From: Calamus simplicifolius
Taxonomy: Eukaryota; Streptophyta; Magnoliopsida; Arecales; Arecaceae
Length of the DNA stretch: 64,000 bases
NCBI GenBank assembly: GCA_900491605.1
Contig: UESW01000076.1
Span: forward strand, 1 to 64,000
Reading direction: 5' to 3'
The notes below the pieces were generated by a model that was given only the letters and a program-made list of their open reading frames with translations, was not told the origin of the DNA and searched no databases. The translations under genes and the position numbers were made by a program. This document shows positions 12,015 through 21,139 of the stretch, piece after piece (the stretch's first letter is position 1; each line of letters opens with the position of its first letter).

Positions 12015-13252
12015 TTATATAAATGCACAAGTGCATGGTCTTATGGTACATACCTCATCTGCCCTCAGTACATCTAATGACTCGCGTAGAATCACTAAAT
12101 GGTCCATCGTAGAACGGGGTGGAGTGCCGGGAGTCCATCGGTGTACGCGAGGCCTAGCATCAGTATAGTCTAAGGCTGGGTGAGGAGTGAGAAAGGAAAA
12201 ATGCTCATAAATCCATGCATGGAGAAGCGTCATATATCCACTGACCTGTCTAACGGATGCCCTAGACGCAATCCCCAACTGCCGATATAAATGAGCCAAG
12301 GCACCCGCACCCCAGGCATATGTGCTCACTCTATCCAAATGCCGAAGCAGAGCAAGATAAGCTATAGGCACCCGCGTCTCGCTCTTATCGACAAAAAGTG
12401 TACACCCCAACAAAAAAAGCAATACGCTCGTGCTGCACACTCTATCCTACGGCGGCTATCTCTATCTGATACATTTTGAAAATGACTCTTCAGCCACTCT
12501 AACCTCACAGACTGACCACGAACTGATATAACCTCCTGACGGGCGTTATCCTGTGATACATCAGCACTAGGAGGTCCTCAGCATCCCGATTACTCATCCT
12601 ATCAATCGACAAGGACACTGAGGCACCCATGACACTAATCCCTAATATGGTGGCAACATCATCCAACGTGATTGTCATCTCACCAAAGGGAAGATGGAAG
12701 GTGTTCGTCTCGGGCTGCCATCTCTCTACAAAGCCCGAGACAAGAATCTTATCGGCGAATCGATAAGAGCAATGCACTAGCTCTAGAAGACCAGACTGCT
12801 GAACTATATCCCTGAATCTCCTATTCGATTACCCTGATGCCCACCACTGCCACTCACCTACTTTGGCAGCATGGTTCATGCACTTCAGTGAAGTCCGTTC
12901 CTGCAAAATATAAATGGATAACATGAATAACACCTAACAGCATCGAAATAATATAATAAATAATATACAGTAGAACAACGAACAAATACCTGTTGCCTCC
13001 AGATGGAGGCTGCAATATGTGTCCTGAAACTCCTAAGGACAGAGTCATCCTCAGGACCGCTTGGACAAGGACCATCCGCCTCATCATCATCAACATCCAT
13101 AGCTGGGATGTCCTCGTCTGCTGTCTCATCTGGGGGCGTGGTGCAACAACAACCTTAGGAACCTCATAAATCTCAATAACCTGAGGCGCCTGGGTTCTAC
13201 GTCTCCTAGCAGATGCAGTGGGTCTAACTCGTGAGGGGCCAGCATCATCCAT
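12015..13252 (-). pseudogene. Plant mobile domain (PMD, MAIN/PP7-like) protein, broken
   Basis: Encodes a PMD protein of the family that includes Arabidopsis MAIN, MAIL1 and the long forms of PP7-like phosphatase; PMD genes are known both as host genes and as transposon cargo. The start at 13252 (MDDAGPSRVRPTASARRRR) gives a basic N-terminus, then an acidic stretch MDVDDDEADGPCPSGPEDD (13100-13044) in another frame, then FRTHIAASIWRQQ. An intron of about 80 bp (GTATTTG...TTGCAG, about 12987-12904) follows. The PMD core is in 12890-12505: ADKILVSGFVERWQPETNTF, LPFGEMTITLDDVATILGIS. More core is at 12440-12015: TYAWGAGALAHLYRQLGIAS, GYMTLLHAWIYEHF, PRVHRWTPG. At least two frame changes and several stops between 12440 and 12505 make it non-coding. 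It runs tail to tail with the transposase. Confidence 0.85.
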
Positions 13253-13261
13253 ATCTGAAAC

Positions 13262-13556
13262 ATTATAATATTCATCATTAAAATAAAAATATCAAAATAA
13301 TATATTTTTATTAAAATATATTATAATATAAACTCATTTAAAATTATAAACTTTATAATATACTTGATTATAATTATAATATACGTTATAATTATAATAT
13401 ACTTTATACTTTATAATATACTTTTATAATATATTATAAATTATACTTTATAATATACTTTATAATATATTATAATTATAATATAAATTATAATATACTT
13501 GATTATTATAATTATTATTATAATATTTTATTATAAAATTATATTTAATAATTTAA
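13262..13556. repeat. AT-rich degenerate TATAATATA tract
   Basis: Almost pure A/T made of overlapping TATAATATA/ATTATAATA words, upstream of the PMD start and inside MULE-A. It may hold the PMD promoter, but no single TATA box can be singled out. Confidence 0.7.
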
Positions 13557-13560
13557 TTAC

Positions 13561-13755
13561 TCTGTTCGGCTGAGCTGAGCCGAACAAATTTAATTCTGTT
13601 CGGTCGAGTTGAGCCGAACAGATTTAATTCTGTTCGGCTGAGCTGGGCCAAACAGAATTAACTCTGTTCGGCCCAGCTCGGCCGAACAGATTAATTCTGT
13701 TCAGCCCTGTTGGGCCGAACAGAGGATCTTTGTTCGGCCAACCAAGGCCGAACAG
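13561..13755. repeat. Right subterminal array of TTCGGC/GCCGAA hairpins in MULE-A
   Basis: Six units of about 32 bp, each of the form CTGTTCGGC..GAGC.GAGCCGAACAG with AATTTAATT or similar spacers. It mirrors the left array but is more regular. The GCCGAACAG half-sites face both ways because each unit is a palindrome. Confidence 0.85.
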
Positions 13756-14243
13756 AGATCCTGTCTTTGGGACGGAGGGGGAGAGGTTGCGGAGGGGTGG
13801 AGTCATGGAGTCGTGGGAGAGATGGACGCCGGGGAGGAAGGGGAGGTTGGTTTTTTTAAAAAAAATAAAAGCCCTATGGAATTTTAAATCCAAATCGAGA
13901 GAGGGAGAGAGGGAGGGAGGGGAGAAGAACCTACCTGCCGGGAAGCCGTTACCGGGAAGACACCGCTAGGGAAGACGCTGCCGAGGAAGCACCGTGAGAG
14001 AGAGCGAGCGGACGAGCGCGTCAGACCGGGGGGGGAGAGGGGGGATACTCAGCAATTTAGGAAGGGAGATTGAGGAAGAGGCGGCACGGGGAGAGTTGAA
14101 GGGGAAGGGGTAGTTTAGGTATTTTATCATTTTAGGGGGGGCTACTTAGTAATTTCTGGGGCTACTAAGTAGAAAAAAAAACCCTCAAATAGAGGGGCTC
14201 CACAGCGAAAGTCGTGGGCCAAATAGAAGCTCCCGAGGATCAG

Positions 14244-14599
14244 CCAGGTGATTTTAAGAAAAAAATATCTAAATTGCTAATTTACAATAGTAAACAAGAG
14301 AAAAAAAAAGGTAAGGGAGAATAAGGCATAACATTTTAATGACATGCCAAATACTATTTATCGTATGAAATGGCACCATTCTTTGGCCTGAATATAATTT
14401 AATAATATATTTTATTTGTTTCAAAGAAAAGTATTTTTTTAACCTTTTAGTCTAACTAAACTAATGAAAATATGCCAATTTTTACTTGACCTTCACATAA
14501 TGCTCTAATATTGTCAAGCCGTCAAATATTAATGCTATGATGCAAACTTGTGTGACAAGCTTTTCTCTCATTATTTCATATTTGATTGGATATACATGC
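14244..14599. other. Unassigned AT-rich sequence between MULE-A and the LARD element
   Basis: No coding region or repeat recognised. It was probably one continuous stretch with 9641-10437 before MULE-A inserted. Confidence 0.5.
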
Positions 14600-14604
14600 A
14601 TATG

Positions 14605-15663
14605 TGTTGAGAGGTAAAATCATCGTTGCGTTGATAATCATGCGAAGGGGCTAAGATCAGCCCCATCCCCCACCCGCTACACTACGCCCATAAAGAACGA
14701 GCTAACTAGTATGGTCCAGCGGGTCGAGCAACCCGTAGCTCGGTTCCCCCAAGCAATAGCTCGGCTCCCCTGAGCAACCCATAGCTCGGTTTCCCCGAGC
14801 AACCCATAGCTCGGCTCCCCCGAGCCATTCATAGCTCGGCTTCCCCGAGCAACCCATAGCTCGGTTCCCCCGAGTTGTCCATAGCTCGGTTTCCCCGGGC
14901 CATTCATAGCTCGGCTTCCCCGAGCAACCCGTAGCTCGGCTTCCCCGAGCAACTCTAGCTTGGCTCCCCCGAGCAATCCGTAGCTCGGCTCCCCCAAGCT
15001 ATCCCCGAGCAATCCATGGCTCAACATGCACCTCCGCGGAACCTGGCACGGGAGAGCCCAAGTCTAGTGTAACAGAATCCCAAACAAAGAATCATATCGA
15101 TGAGTGGTCTAGGATCTACAATAACGGCCTAGGACCTACGCAGTCATTAGATCTCAGGCCATCAAAGAGCTCTCTGAGCCATCGATCCTCCAACGGACAA
15201 GATACGGATCCCACCGGCTTCACAACAGCTTGATTCGAATCATCTCCGTATCCCAACAAACTTCGAACCTTCCAGAAGGCGCTCAAGATTCAGGTGATTT
15301 CCTATAAATATGATACTTCTAGATTCTCTCAGGTACGCACGCACAAGCCCCCGTACACAGCTCCTAGCTAACTCTCACTCTCACTCTCACTCTCTCTCTG
15401 TCACTGCTCACCCTTCTCCTTCTCCGCCATCGGCGCTCCCCAAAAGCTCCCGATTGGCCGCCCCTGGAGGGACTCCCCAGAGAGATCCTTCTCCTATTTC
15501 TGTTGATCGTCGATCCCCCACTGACTTGAGCGTCGGAGGGTCTTCCGTGGAGGGCCACCCCCAATGCCTCTCGCGTGAGGACTTCTGTGCAGGTCCGCCC
15601 AGGAGGAAGCCCGATCAGGAGACTGGTCGCGCCCGAGTCGGAGGTCATATTCTGGCGGCAACA
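14605..15663 (+). repeat. LARD LTR 1
   Basis: A 1,059-bp LTR. U3 contains a minisatellite of about 25-bp units (AGCTCGGCTCCCCCGAGCAA) at 14730-15010. A TATA box TATAAATA is at 15303-15310, then a CT-rich tract (15368-15400) and a GC-rich R/U5. It ends GGCGGCAACA. Confidence 0.85.
14730..15010. repeat. CTCGG/CCGAG minisatellite in LARD LTR 1
   Basis: About eleven units with period near 25 bp, consensus CCCATAGCTCGGCTCCCCCG. Each unit has CTCGG and CCGAG arms that can pair. Equivalent arrays lie at 17512-17800, 18935-19095 (inverted) and 19530-19875, with different unit numbers. Confidence 0.85.
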
Positions 15664-15852
15664 GATTGGTGCTAGAGGAAGGCCCTTCACCAGAAGATAC
15701 CCCGTGAGGTTCGATCGCTGGTTCGGTAGGTTCGGCAGGTTCGGCCACCCCTTCATCATCCGCTGGCTCTCCCACCAGCAGCCCAGGCCGAACCTCGCAG
15801 CTGTAACCACTTCTCTCACCTCGATCGAAGCGGAGGCCGCTCCCGCCTCCGC

Positions 15853-16988
15853 CTACAACCTCTCCAAGCCACCGGCCTCCAATGAGGGAGACCGAGCCGC
15901 CCCGACCACGGGGGTCTCCAAGTGAACCAACGTCGTTCCCTCGCCATCGTCGGACAAAATGACAACAGGTGGGTAGGAAATTTCAGCAGCCTCCTCCGAA
16001 ACCCCTACGGTATCCTGATCTTCGCCTCCTGATAGACCCTCCTCCGGCGCCGAAAGATCATGCGCCGCCAGAACTTCGATACTTCCGGCTCGTGGCGACG
16101 AGGAGCGCCGATCATCACCATCTCTCCTGATCCCCCTAGGGCGGGAGCTGGAAGGGCGAGACCTCTTCTCGGCCCTATGCTTGCTGCTGGAGCCGGATCT
16201 CCTGCGGCGCTTGCCTAGCTCCTCCCTCATCTGATTTACGAACGCTGACCTTTCAGCTGTAGGGGCAACATGGTTCGCCCGTTAGCTCGCACAAGAATCA
16301 AAGATGGAATCACATTAAGCTATTGGCTACGAAGTGATACTCACCGCGAGGATCAACAGGACTCAATCCGACCGCGAAGAGAGCGTTCTCTGAGAAGAGC
16401 ACTAGCTGGAAGCGCTCGACTGCCGCATAACACGGTCAAATCCCTTTTCTCCTGCTCGGTTAACTCCGGATGCGCTTCTGGATCCTTTACATATCGTCCC
16501 CACACCCGAGGGAAATCCGAGCCAATATTCCCCTCGACTATAAAGAATCATGATTTCCATTCCTTTATCGACGATGGGTTATCCGAAATCATCTTGAAGG
16601 ACCTCCGGGGACCGATGTAAGGCCACTTTGAGGCCCTCCCAGAGACCAGCTTGTAGCACACCCTGAACATCGGAAGGGTCGCGGTCACCCCAACATGGCT
16701 GCACAACGAGATGAATTTGATGAGGTTGCGCCAGCTGTTGGGAGCCACCATGGTGAAGCATATATTGTAGAACCTCATCACCTCCCGCACCAGCGGATGA
16801 AGAGGAAACCTGAGGCCTGCCCTCAAACTTTCCTCATAGCAGAATGCTCCGTCCCCTAATCCGGATGTCACCTTGTCCTCAGCCGTCGGGAGAAACAAGG
16901 TAACATCCTGGGGAATCTTGTACAGGCGGTGTATCCGTTCCAGATCTGCCAGGGTCACCTCTGAAGCCTGATCACTCGGACTTACCAT
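15853..16988 (-). pseudogene. Antisense gene in the LARD interior (putative gypsy-type transposon protein)
   Basis: A spliced minus-strand gene lies inside the plus-strand element. It starts at 16988 (MVSPSDQASEVTLADLERIH) and carries SLRAGLRFPLHPLVREVMRF, NSWRNLIKFISLCSHVG and WPYIGPRRSFKMISDNPSS. This resembles the plant family annotated as putative gypsy-type transposon protein (Pfam PF04195-like); the assignment is from memory of motifs. An in-frame TGA at about 16548, where Trp is expected, interrupts it. A frame change near 16435 leads to LVLFSENALFAVGLSPVDPR, then a good donor GGTGAGT (about 16345) and an acceptor CCCCTACAG (about 16262) mark an intron of about 85 bp. The last part (16230-15853) is Arg/Ser-rich, then acidic (SGGEDQDTVGVSEEAAE). 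The reading was once protein-coding and is now broken; function unknown. Confidence 0.6.
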
Positions 16989-17391
16989 GTTTTCGATCGA
17001 AAGAGACGCTGAGCAAGGTCGCTAAGAAACGGAAAGACGAAGTTCTCTAAGAGAAAGTGAAAGAGCGCTACAAATAGGGATGGCGCCGCCATGACTCCGT
17101 TTTTCCAAAAGAAACCGCCTCAGGGAGAAGATGAGGCATCTCAACCAAGACGTCCGGAACCGCCACTACAGGCGCTATGAAAATCGAGATCTCCTACGTT
17201 GTGTTTCCCCAACTATTGCCTTCGCTCCTAAGGAACGATGGATCCACCTCGAGAAGGCAAGACGGCCATGAAGCATTATTTAGGGCATCATTGCGTGGGC
17301 TATCAAATATATGTCCCACCGTTCGGATTGCGCCACCTAAGTCTATACTCCCTACGCCCGAAAAGCTTCGAACTAGGGAGTGGGGGGCATG

Positions 17392-18433
17392 TGTTGAGGG
17401 GTAAAATCGCCGTTGCATTGATAACCGTGCGAAGGGGCTAAGATCAGCCCAATCCCCCCACCCGCTATACTACGCCCATAAAGAACGAGCTAACTAGTAT
17501 GGTCCAGCGGGTCAAGCAACCCGAAGCTCGGTTCCCCCAAGCGATAGCTCGGCTCCCCCGAGCAACCCATAGCTCAGTTTTCCCAAGCAATCCATAGCTC
17601 GGCTCCCCCGAGCAACCCATAGCTCGGCTCCCCCGATCCATTCATAGCTCAACTTCCCCGAGCAACCCATAGCTCGGTTCCCTCGAGTTGTCCATAGCTC
17701 GATTTCCCCGGGCCATTCATAGCTCGGCTTCCCCGAGCAACCCGTAGCTCGGCTCCCCCGAGCGACCCGTAGCTCGGCTTCCCCGAGCTACCCCCGAGCA
17801 ATCCATGGCTCGACATGCACCTCCGCGGAACCTGGCACGGGAGAGCCCAAGTCTAGTGTAACAGAATCCTAAACAAAGAATCATATCGAGGAGTGGTCTA
17901 GGATCTACAATAAAGACCTAGGACCTACGCAGTCATCGGATCTCAGGCCATCAAAGAGCTCTCCCAGCCATCGATCCTCCAACAGATAAGATACGGATCC
18001 GACCGGCTTCACAACAGCTTGATTCGAATATCTCCGTATCCCAACAAACTTCGAACCTTCCAGAAGGCGCTCAAGATTCAGGTGATTGCCTATAAATATG
18101 ACATTCCTAGATTCTCTCAGGTACGCACGCACAAGCCCCCGTACACAGCTCCTGGCTCACTCTCACTCTCACTCTCACTCTCTCTTTGTCACTGCTCACC
18201 CTTTTCCTTCTCCACCGTCGGTGTTCCCCAAGAGCTCCCGATTGGCTGCCCCTGGAGGGACTCCCCAAAGAGATCCTTCTCCTCATTTCTGTTGATCGTC
18301 GATCCCCCACTGACTTGAGCGTCGGAGGGTCTTCCGCGGAGGGCCACCCCCAACGCCTCTCGTGTGAGGACTTCTGTGCAGGTTCGCCCAGGAGGAAGCC
18401 CGATTAGGAGACCGGTCGCACCTGAGTCAGAGG
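17392..18433 (+). repeat. LARD LTR 2 (right end lost at an inversion junction)
   Basis: Starts TGTTGAGGGGTAAAATC after the purine tract and matches LTR 1, including the minisatellite (17512-17800), TATAAATA (about 18092) and the CT tract (18160-18184). It stops about 15-20 bp short of the usual CAACA end, where the sequence turns into inverted LTR sequence at about 18433. Confidence 0.8.
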
Positions 18434-19095
18434 GGGATCGATGATCAACAGAAATGAGGAGAAGGATCTCTCTGGGGAGTCCCTCCAGGGGTGGCCAATC
18501 GGGAGCTCTTGGGGAGCGCTGACGGCAGAGAAGGAGAAGGGTGAGCAGTGACAGAGAGAGAGTGAGAGTGAGAGTGAGCCAGGAGCTGTGTACGGGGGCT
18601 TGTGCGTGCATACCTGAGAGAATTTGGGAGTGTCATATTTATAGGCAATCACCTGAATCTTGAGCACCTTCTGAAAGGTTCGAAGGTTGTTGGGATACGG
18701 AGATGATTCGAATCAAGCTATTATGAAGCCGGTGGGATCCGTATCTTGTCCGTTGGAGGATCGATGGCTGGGAGAGCTCTTTGATGGCTTGAGATCCGAT
18801 GACTGCGTAGGTCCTAGACCATTATTGTAGATCCTAGACCACTCCTCGATATGATTCTTTGTTTGGGATTCTGTTACACTAGACTTGGGCTCTCCCGTGC
18901 CAGGTTCCGCGGAGGTGCATGTCGAGCCATGGATTGCTCGGGGGTAGCTCGGGAGAGCCGAGCTATGAGTCGCTCGGGGGAGCTGAGCTATGAGTCGCTC
19001 GGGGGAGTCGAGCTATGGGTTGCTTGGGAAAGTCGAGCTGCAGGTTGCTTGGGGGAGCCGAGCTATGGGTTGCTCGGGGAAGCCGAGCTATGAGT
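18434..19095 (-). repeat. Inverted LARD LTR fragment
   Basis: Reverse complement of the LTR from the GC-rich R/U5 part (GATCATCGATCC read on the minus strand) back through the CT tract (seen here as GA repeats, 18558-18580), the TATA box (as TATTTATA, about 18636) and part of the minisatellite (18935-19095). It forms a head-to-head pair with LTR 2, with roughly 600-bp arms and a centre of about 130 bp. Confidence 0.8.
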
Positions 19096-19403
19096 TGCCA
19101 CGACTCCGTTTTTCCCAAAAGAAACCGCCTCAGGGAGAAGATGAGGCATCTCAACCAAGACGTCCGGAACCACCACTACAGGCACCGTGAAAATCGAGAT
19201 CTCCTACGTGGCACTTCCCTAACTGTTGCCTTCGCTCCTAAGGAACGATGGATCCACCTCGAGAAGGCAAGACGGCCACGCAGCATTAATTAGGGCATCA
19301 TTGCGTGGGCTGTCAAATACATGTCCCCCCGTTTGGATTGCGCCACCTAAGTCTATACTCCTACGCCCGAACCTACGCTTCGAACTAGGGAGTGGGGGGC
19401 ATG
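19096..19403 (+). repeat. Duplicated 3' end of the LARD internal region
   Basis: Near-identical to 17090-17391: ACTCCGTTTTTCC, AAAAGAAACCGCCTCAGGGA, AACGATGGATCCACCTCGAG and the purine tract before the LTR all recur in the same order. With LTR 3 it looks like the 3' end of a second copy recombined into the first. Confidence 0.85.
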
Positions 19404-20526
19404 TGTTGAGGGGTAAAATCGCCGTTGCGTTGATAACCGTGCGAAGGGGCTAAGATCAGCCCCATCCCCCACCCGCTACACTACGCCCATAAAGAACGAG
19501 CTAACTAGTATGGTCTAGTGGGTCGAGCAACCCGTAGCTCGGTTCCCCCAAGCGATAGGTCGGCTCCCCCGAGCAACCCATAGCTCCCCCGAGCCATTCA
19601 TAGCTCGGTTCCCCCGAGTTGTCCATAGCTCGATTTTCCCATGCCATTCATAGCTCGGCTTCCTCGAGCAACTCATAGCTCGGCTTCCCCGAGCAACCCG
19701 TAGCTCGGCTCCCCCGAGCAACCCGTAGCTCGATTCCCCCCATAGCTCGACTTCCCCGAGCGACCCATAGCTCGGCTCTCCCGAGCGACCCATAGCTCGA
19801 CTTCCCCGAGCAAATCATAGCTCGGATCCCCCGAGCGACTCATAGCTCGGCTCCCCTGAGCTACCCCCGAGCAATCCATGGCTCGACATGCACCTCCGCG
19901 GAACCTGACACGGGAGAGCCCAAGTCTAGTGTAAAAGAATCTCAAACAAAGAATCATATCGAGGAGTGGTCTAGGATCTACAATAACGGCCTAGGACCTA
20001 CGCAGTCATTGGATCTTAGGCCATCAAAGAGCTCTCCCAGCCGTCGATCCTCCAATGGACAAGATACGGATCCCACCAGCTTCACAAAAGCTTGATTCGA
20101 ATCATCTCCGTATCCCAACAACCTTCGAACCTTCCAGAAGGCACTCAAGATTCAGGTGATTGCCTATAAATATGACACTCCCAGATTCTCTCAGGTACGC
20201 GTGCACAAGCCCCCGTACACAGCTCCTGGCTTACTCTCACTCTCACTCTCACTCTCTCTCTATCACTGCTCACCCTTCTCCTTCTCCGCCGTCGGCATTC
20301 CCCAAGAGCTTCCGATTGGCCGCCTCTGAAGGGACTCTCCAGAGAGATCCTTCTTCTCATTTCTGTTGATCGTCGATCCCCCATTGACTTGAGCATCGGA
20401 GGGTCTTCCGTGGAGGGCCACCCCCAACGCCTTTCGCGTGAGGACTTCTGTGCAGGTCCACCCAGGAGGAAACTCGATCAGGAGATCGGTCGCGCTCGAG
20501 TCGGAGGACAGATCCCGGCGGCAACA
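19404..20526 (+). repeat. LARD LTR 3
   Basis: A complete 1,123-bp LTR, longer than LTR 1 because its minisatellite (19530-19875) has more units. TATAAATA is at about 20165. It ends CGGCGGCAACA, then the target duplication ATATG. Confidence 0.85.
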
Positions 20527-20531
20527 ATATG

Positions 20532-21130
20532 TATGTATAAGGCTTACACATACTTTTACTTTTTTTTTTTTTACTAAACATATTTTTTGATCCTCTTTTC
20601 TTTCGCTTAGAAAAACTTTTCAAAAGAAACCTTTTTCAATTAAATACTAAATGGAAAAGACTTTGTTTTAAAAAAGTTGAAACGAAAAAGATAATAAAGT
20701 TGTTATAATTTTATCTACGACTTGCCTGTAAAAATTTGGAGCACCAGAACAAGTGACAAGAATGTTAGCATAGAAATCAAGGGGAATAGAAGAGGTAAAA
20801 GATATATCAACAATTCTAATCCTTAGGTGGCACATATAGTCTCTTACCTTTGTATAATAAATATATAATGCAATGGTTGCTATATCTTTCTATCCTCTAT
20901 TCACAAACCATGACATAGAGGTGTATCATAGTGAGTACTAAAGTTAAGCATAATTGATACATCTCCATATCATTATAAAACAAACTATATAGAAATACGA
21001 GTTCTGTCTGTCTTCTTGACAGTAAATCGAGTGCCACCCTTTTTAGAATGGTAGATAGGCTCATTTAGCTGCAATGTTCTAATAACTTAGACAATGAGAT
21101 AGAGGTATACTGTTAGGTTATAAATATAGA
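20532..21130. other. Unassigned AT-rich sequence
   Basis: No gene or repeat recognised between the LARD and the small MULE. It begins with a poly(T) run at 20559-20571. Confidence 0.5.
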
Positions 21131-21139
21131 ATGTTATTG

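Larger units (their letters stand above)
10447..14234. mobile_element. Mutator-like element (MULE-A) with 9-bp target duplication
   Basis: A 3,788-bp element flanked by identical 9-bp repeats GAGGATCAG at 10438-10446 and 14235-14243, the duplication length typical of Mutator-like transposons. The ends are short inverted repeats: left GAGTCGTTCTATTTGCCCCG; right, read inwards on the complement, GGGAGCTTCTATTTGGCCCA. Inside are two subterminal arrays of TTCGGC/GCCGAA hairpins (10818-11062 and 13561-13755), a truncated MULE transposase on the plus strand and a plant mobile domain gene on the minus strand. The two genes converge, a layout like mudrA/mudrB of maize MuDR (known family arrangement). 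Neither gene is intact, so this copy cannot move by itself. A shorter relative lies at 21140-21937. Confidence 0.85.
14605..20526 (+). mobile_element. Rearranged LARD-like LTR retrotransposon with 5-bp target duplication
   Basis: The outer ends are TGTTGA (14605) and GCAACA (20526), flanked by identical ATATG at 14600-14604 and 20527-20531. Inside: a complete LTR (14605-15663), an internal region (15664-17391), a nearly complete second LTR (17392-18433), an inverted LTR piece (18434-19095), a second copy of the last 300 bp of the internal region (19096-19403), and a complete third LTR (19404-20526). A primer-site-like TTGGTGCTAGAGGAAGG follows the first LTR (15666), and a purine tract (AGGGAGTGGGGGGCATG) precedes LTRs two and three. 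No gag or pol was found, so it fits the large-retrotransposon-derivative class. The only coding trace is antisense (15853-16988). Confidence 0.82.

Noticed and set aside
14677..15027. Open frames rich in Ala-Arg-Gly-Ser-Arg-Ala repeats (also 18851-19190 and 19515-19957)
   Set aside because: These are direct translations of the 25-bp CTCGG minisatellite; a period not divisible by three gives open frames in all registers. Not genes.
15310..15925. Several overlapping open frames on both strands in the LARD LTRs (also 18019-18667 and 20145-20623)
   Set aside because: They repeat in every LTR copy, follow the CT tract and GC-rich U5 composition, and include Ser-His and Arg-Val runs from (CT)n repeats. 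No protein motif.
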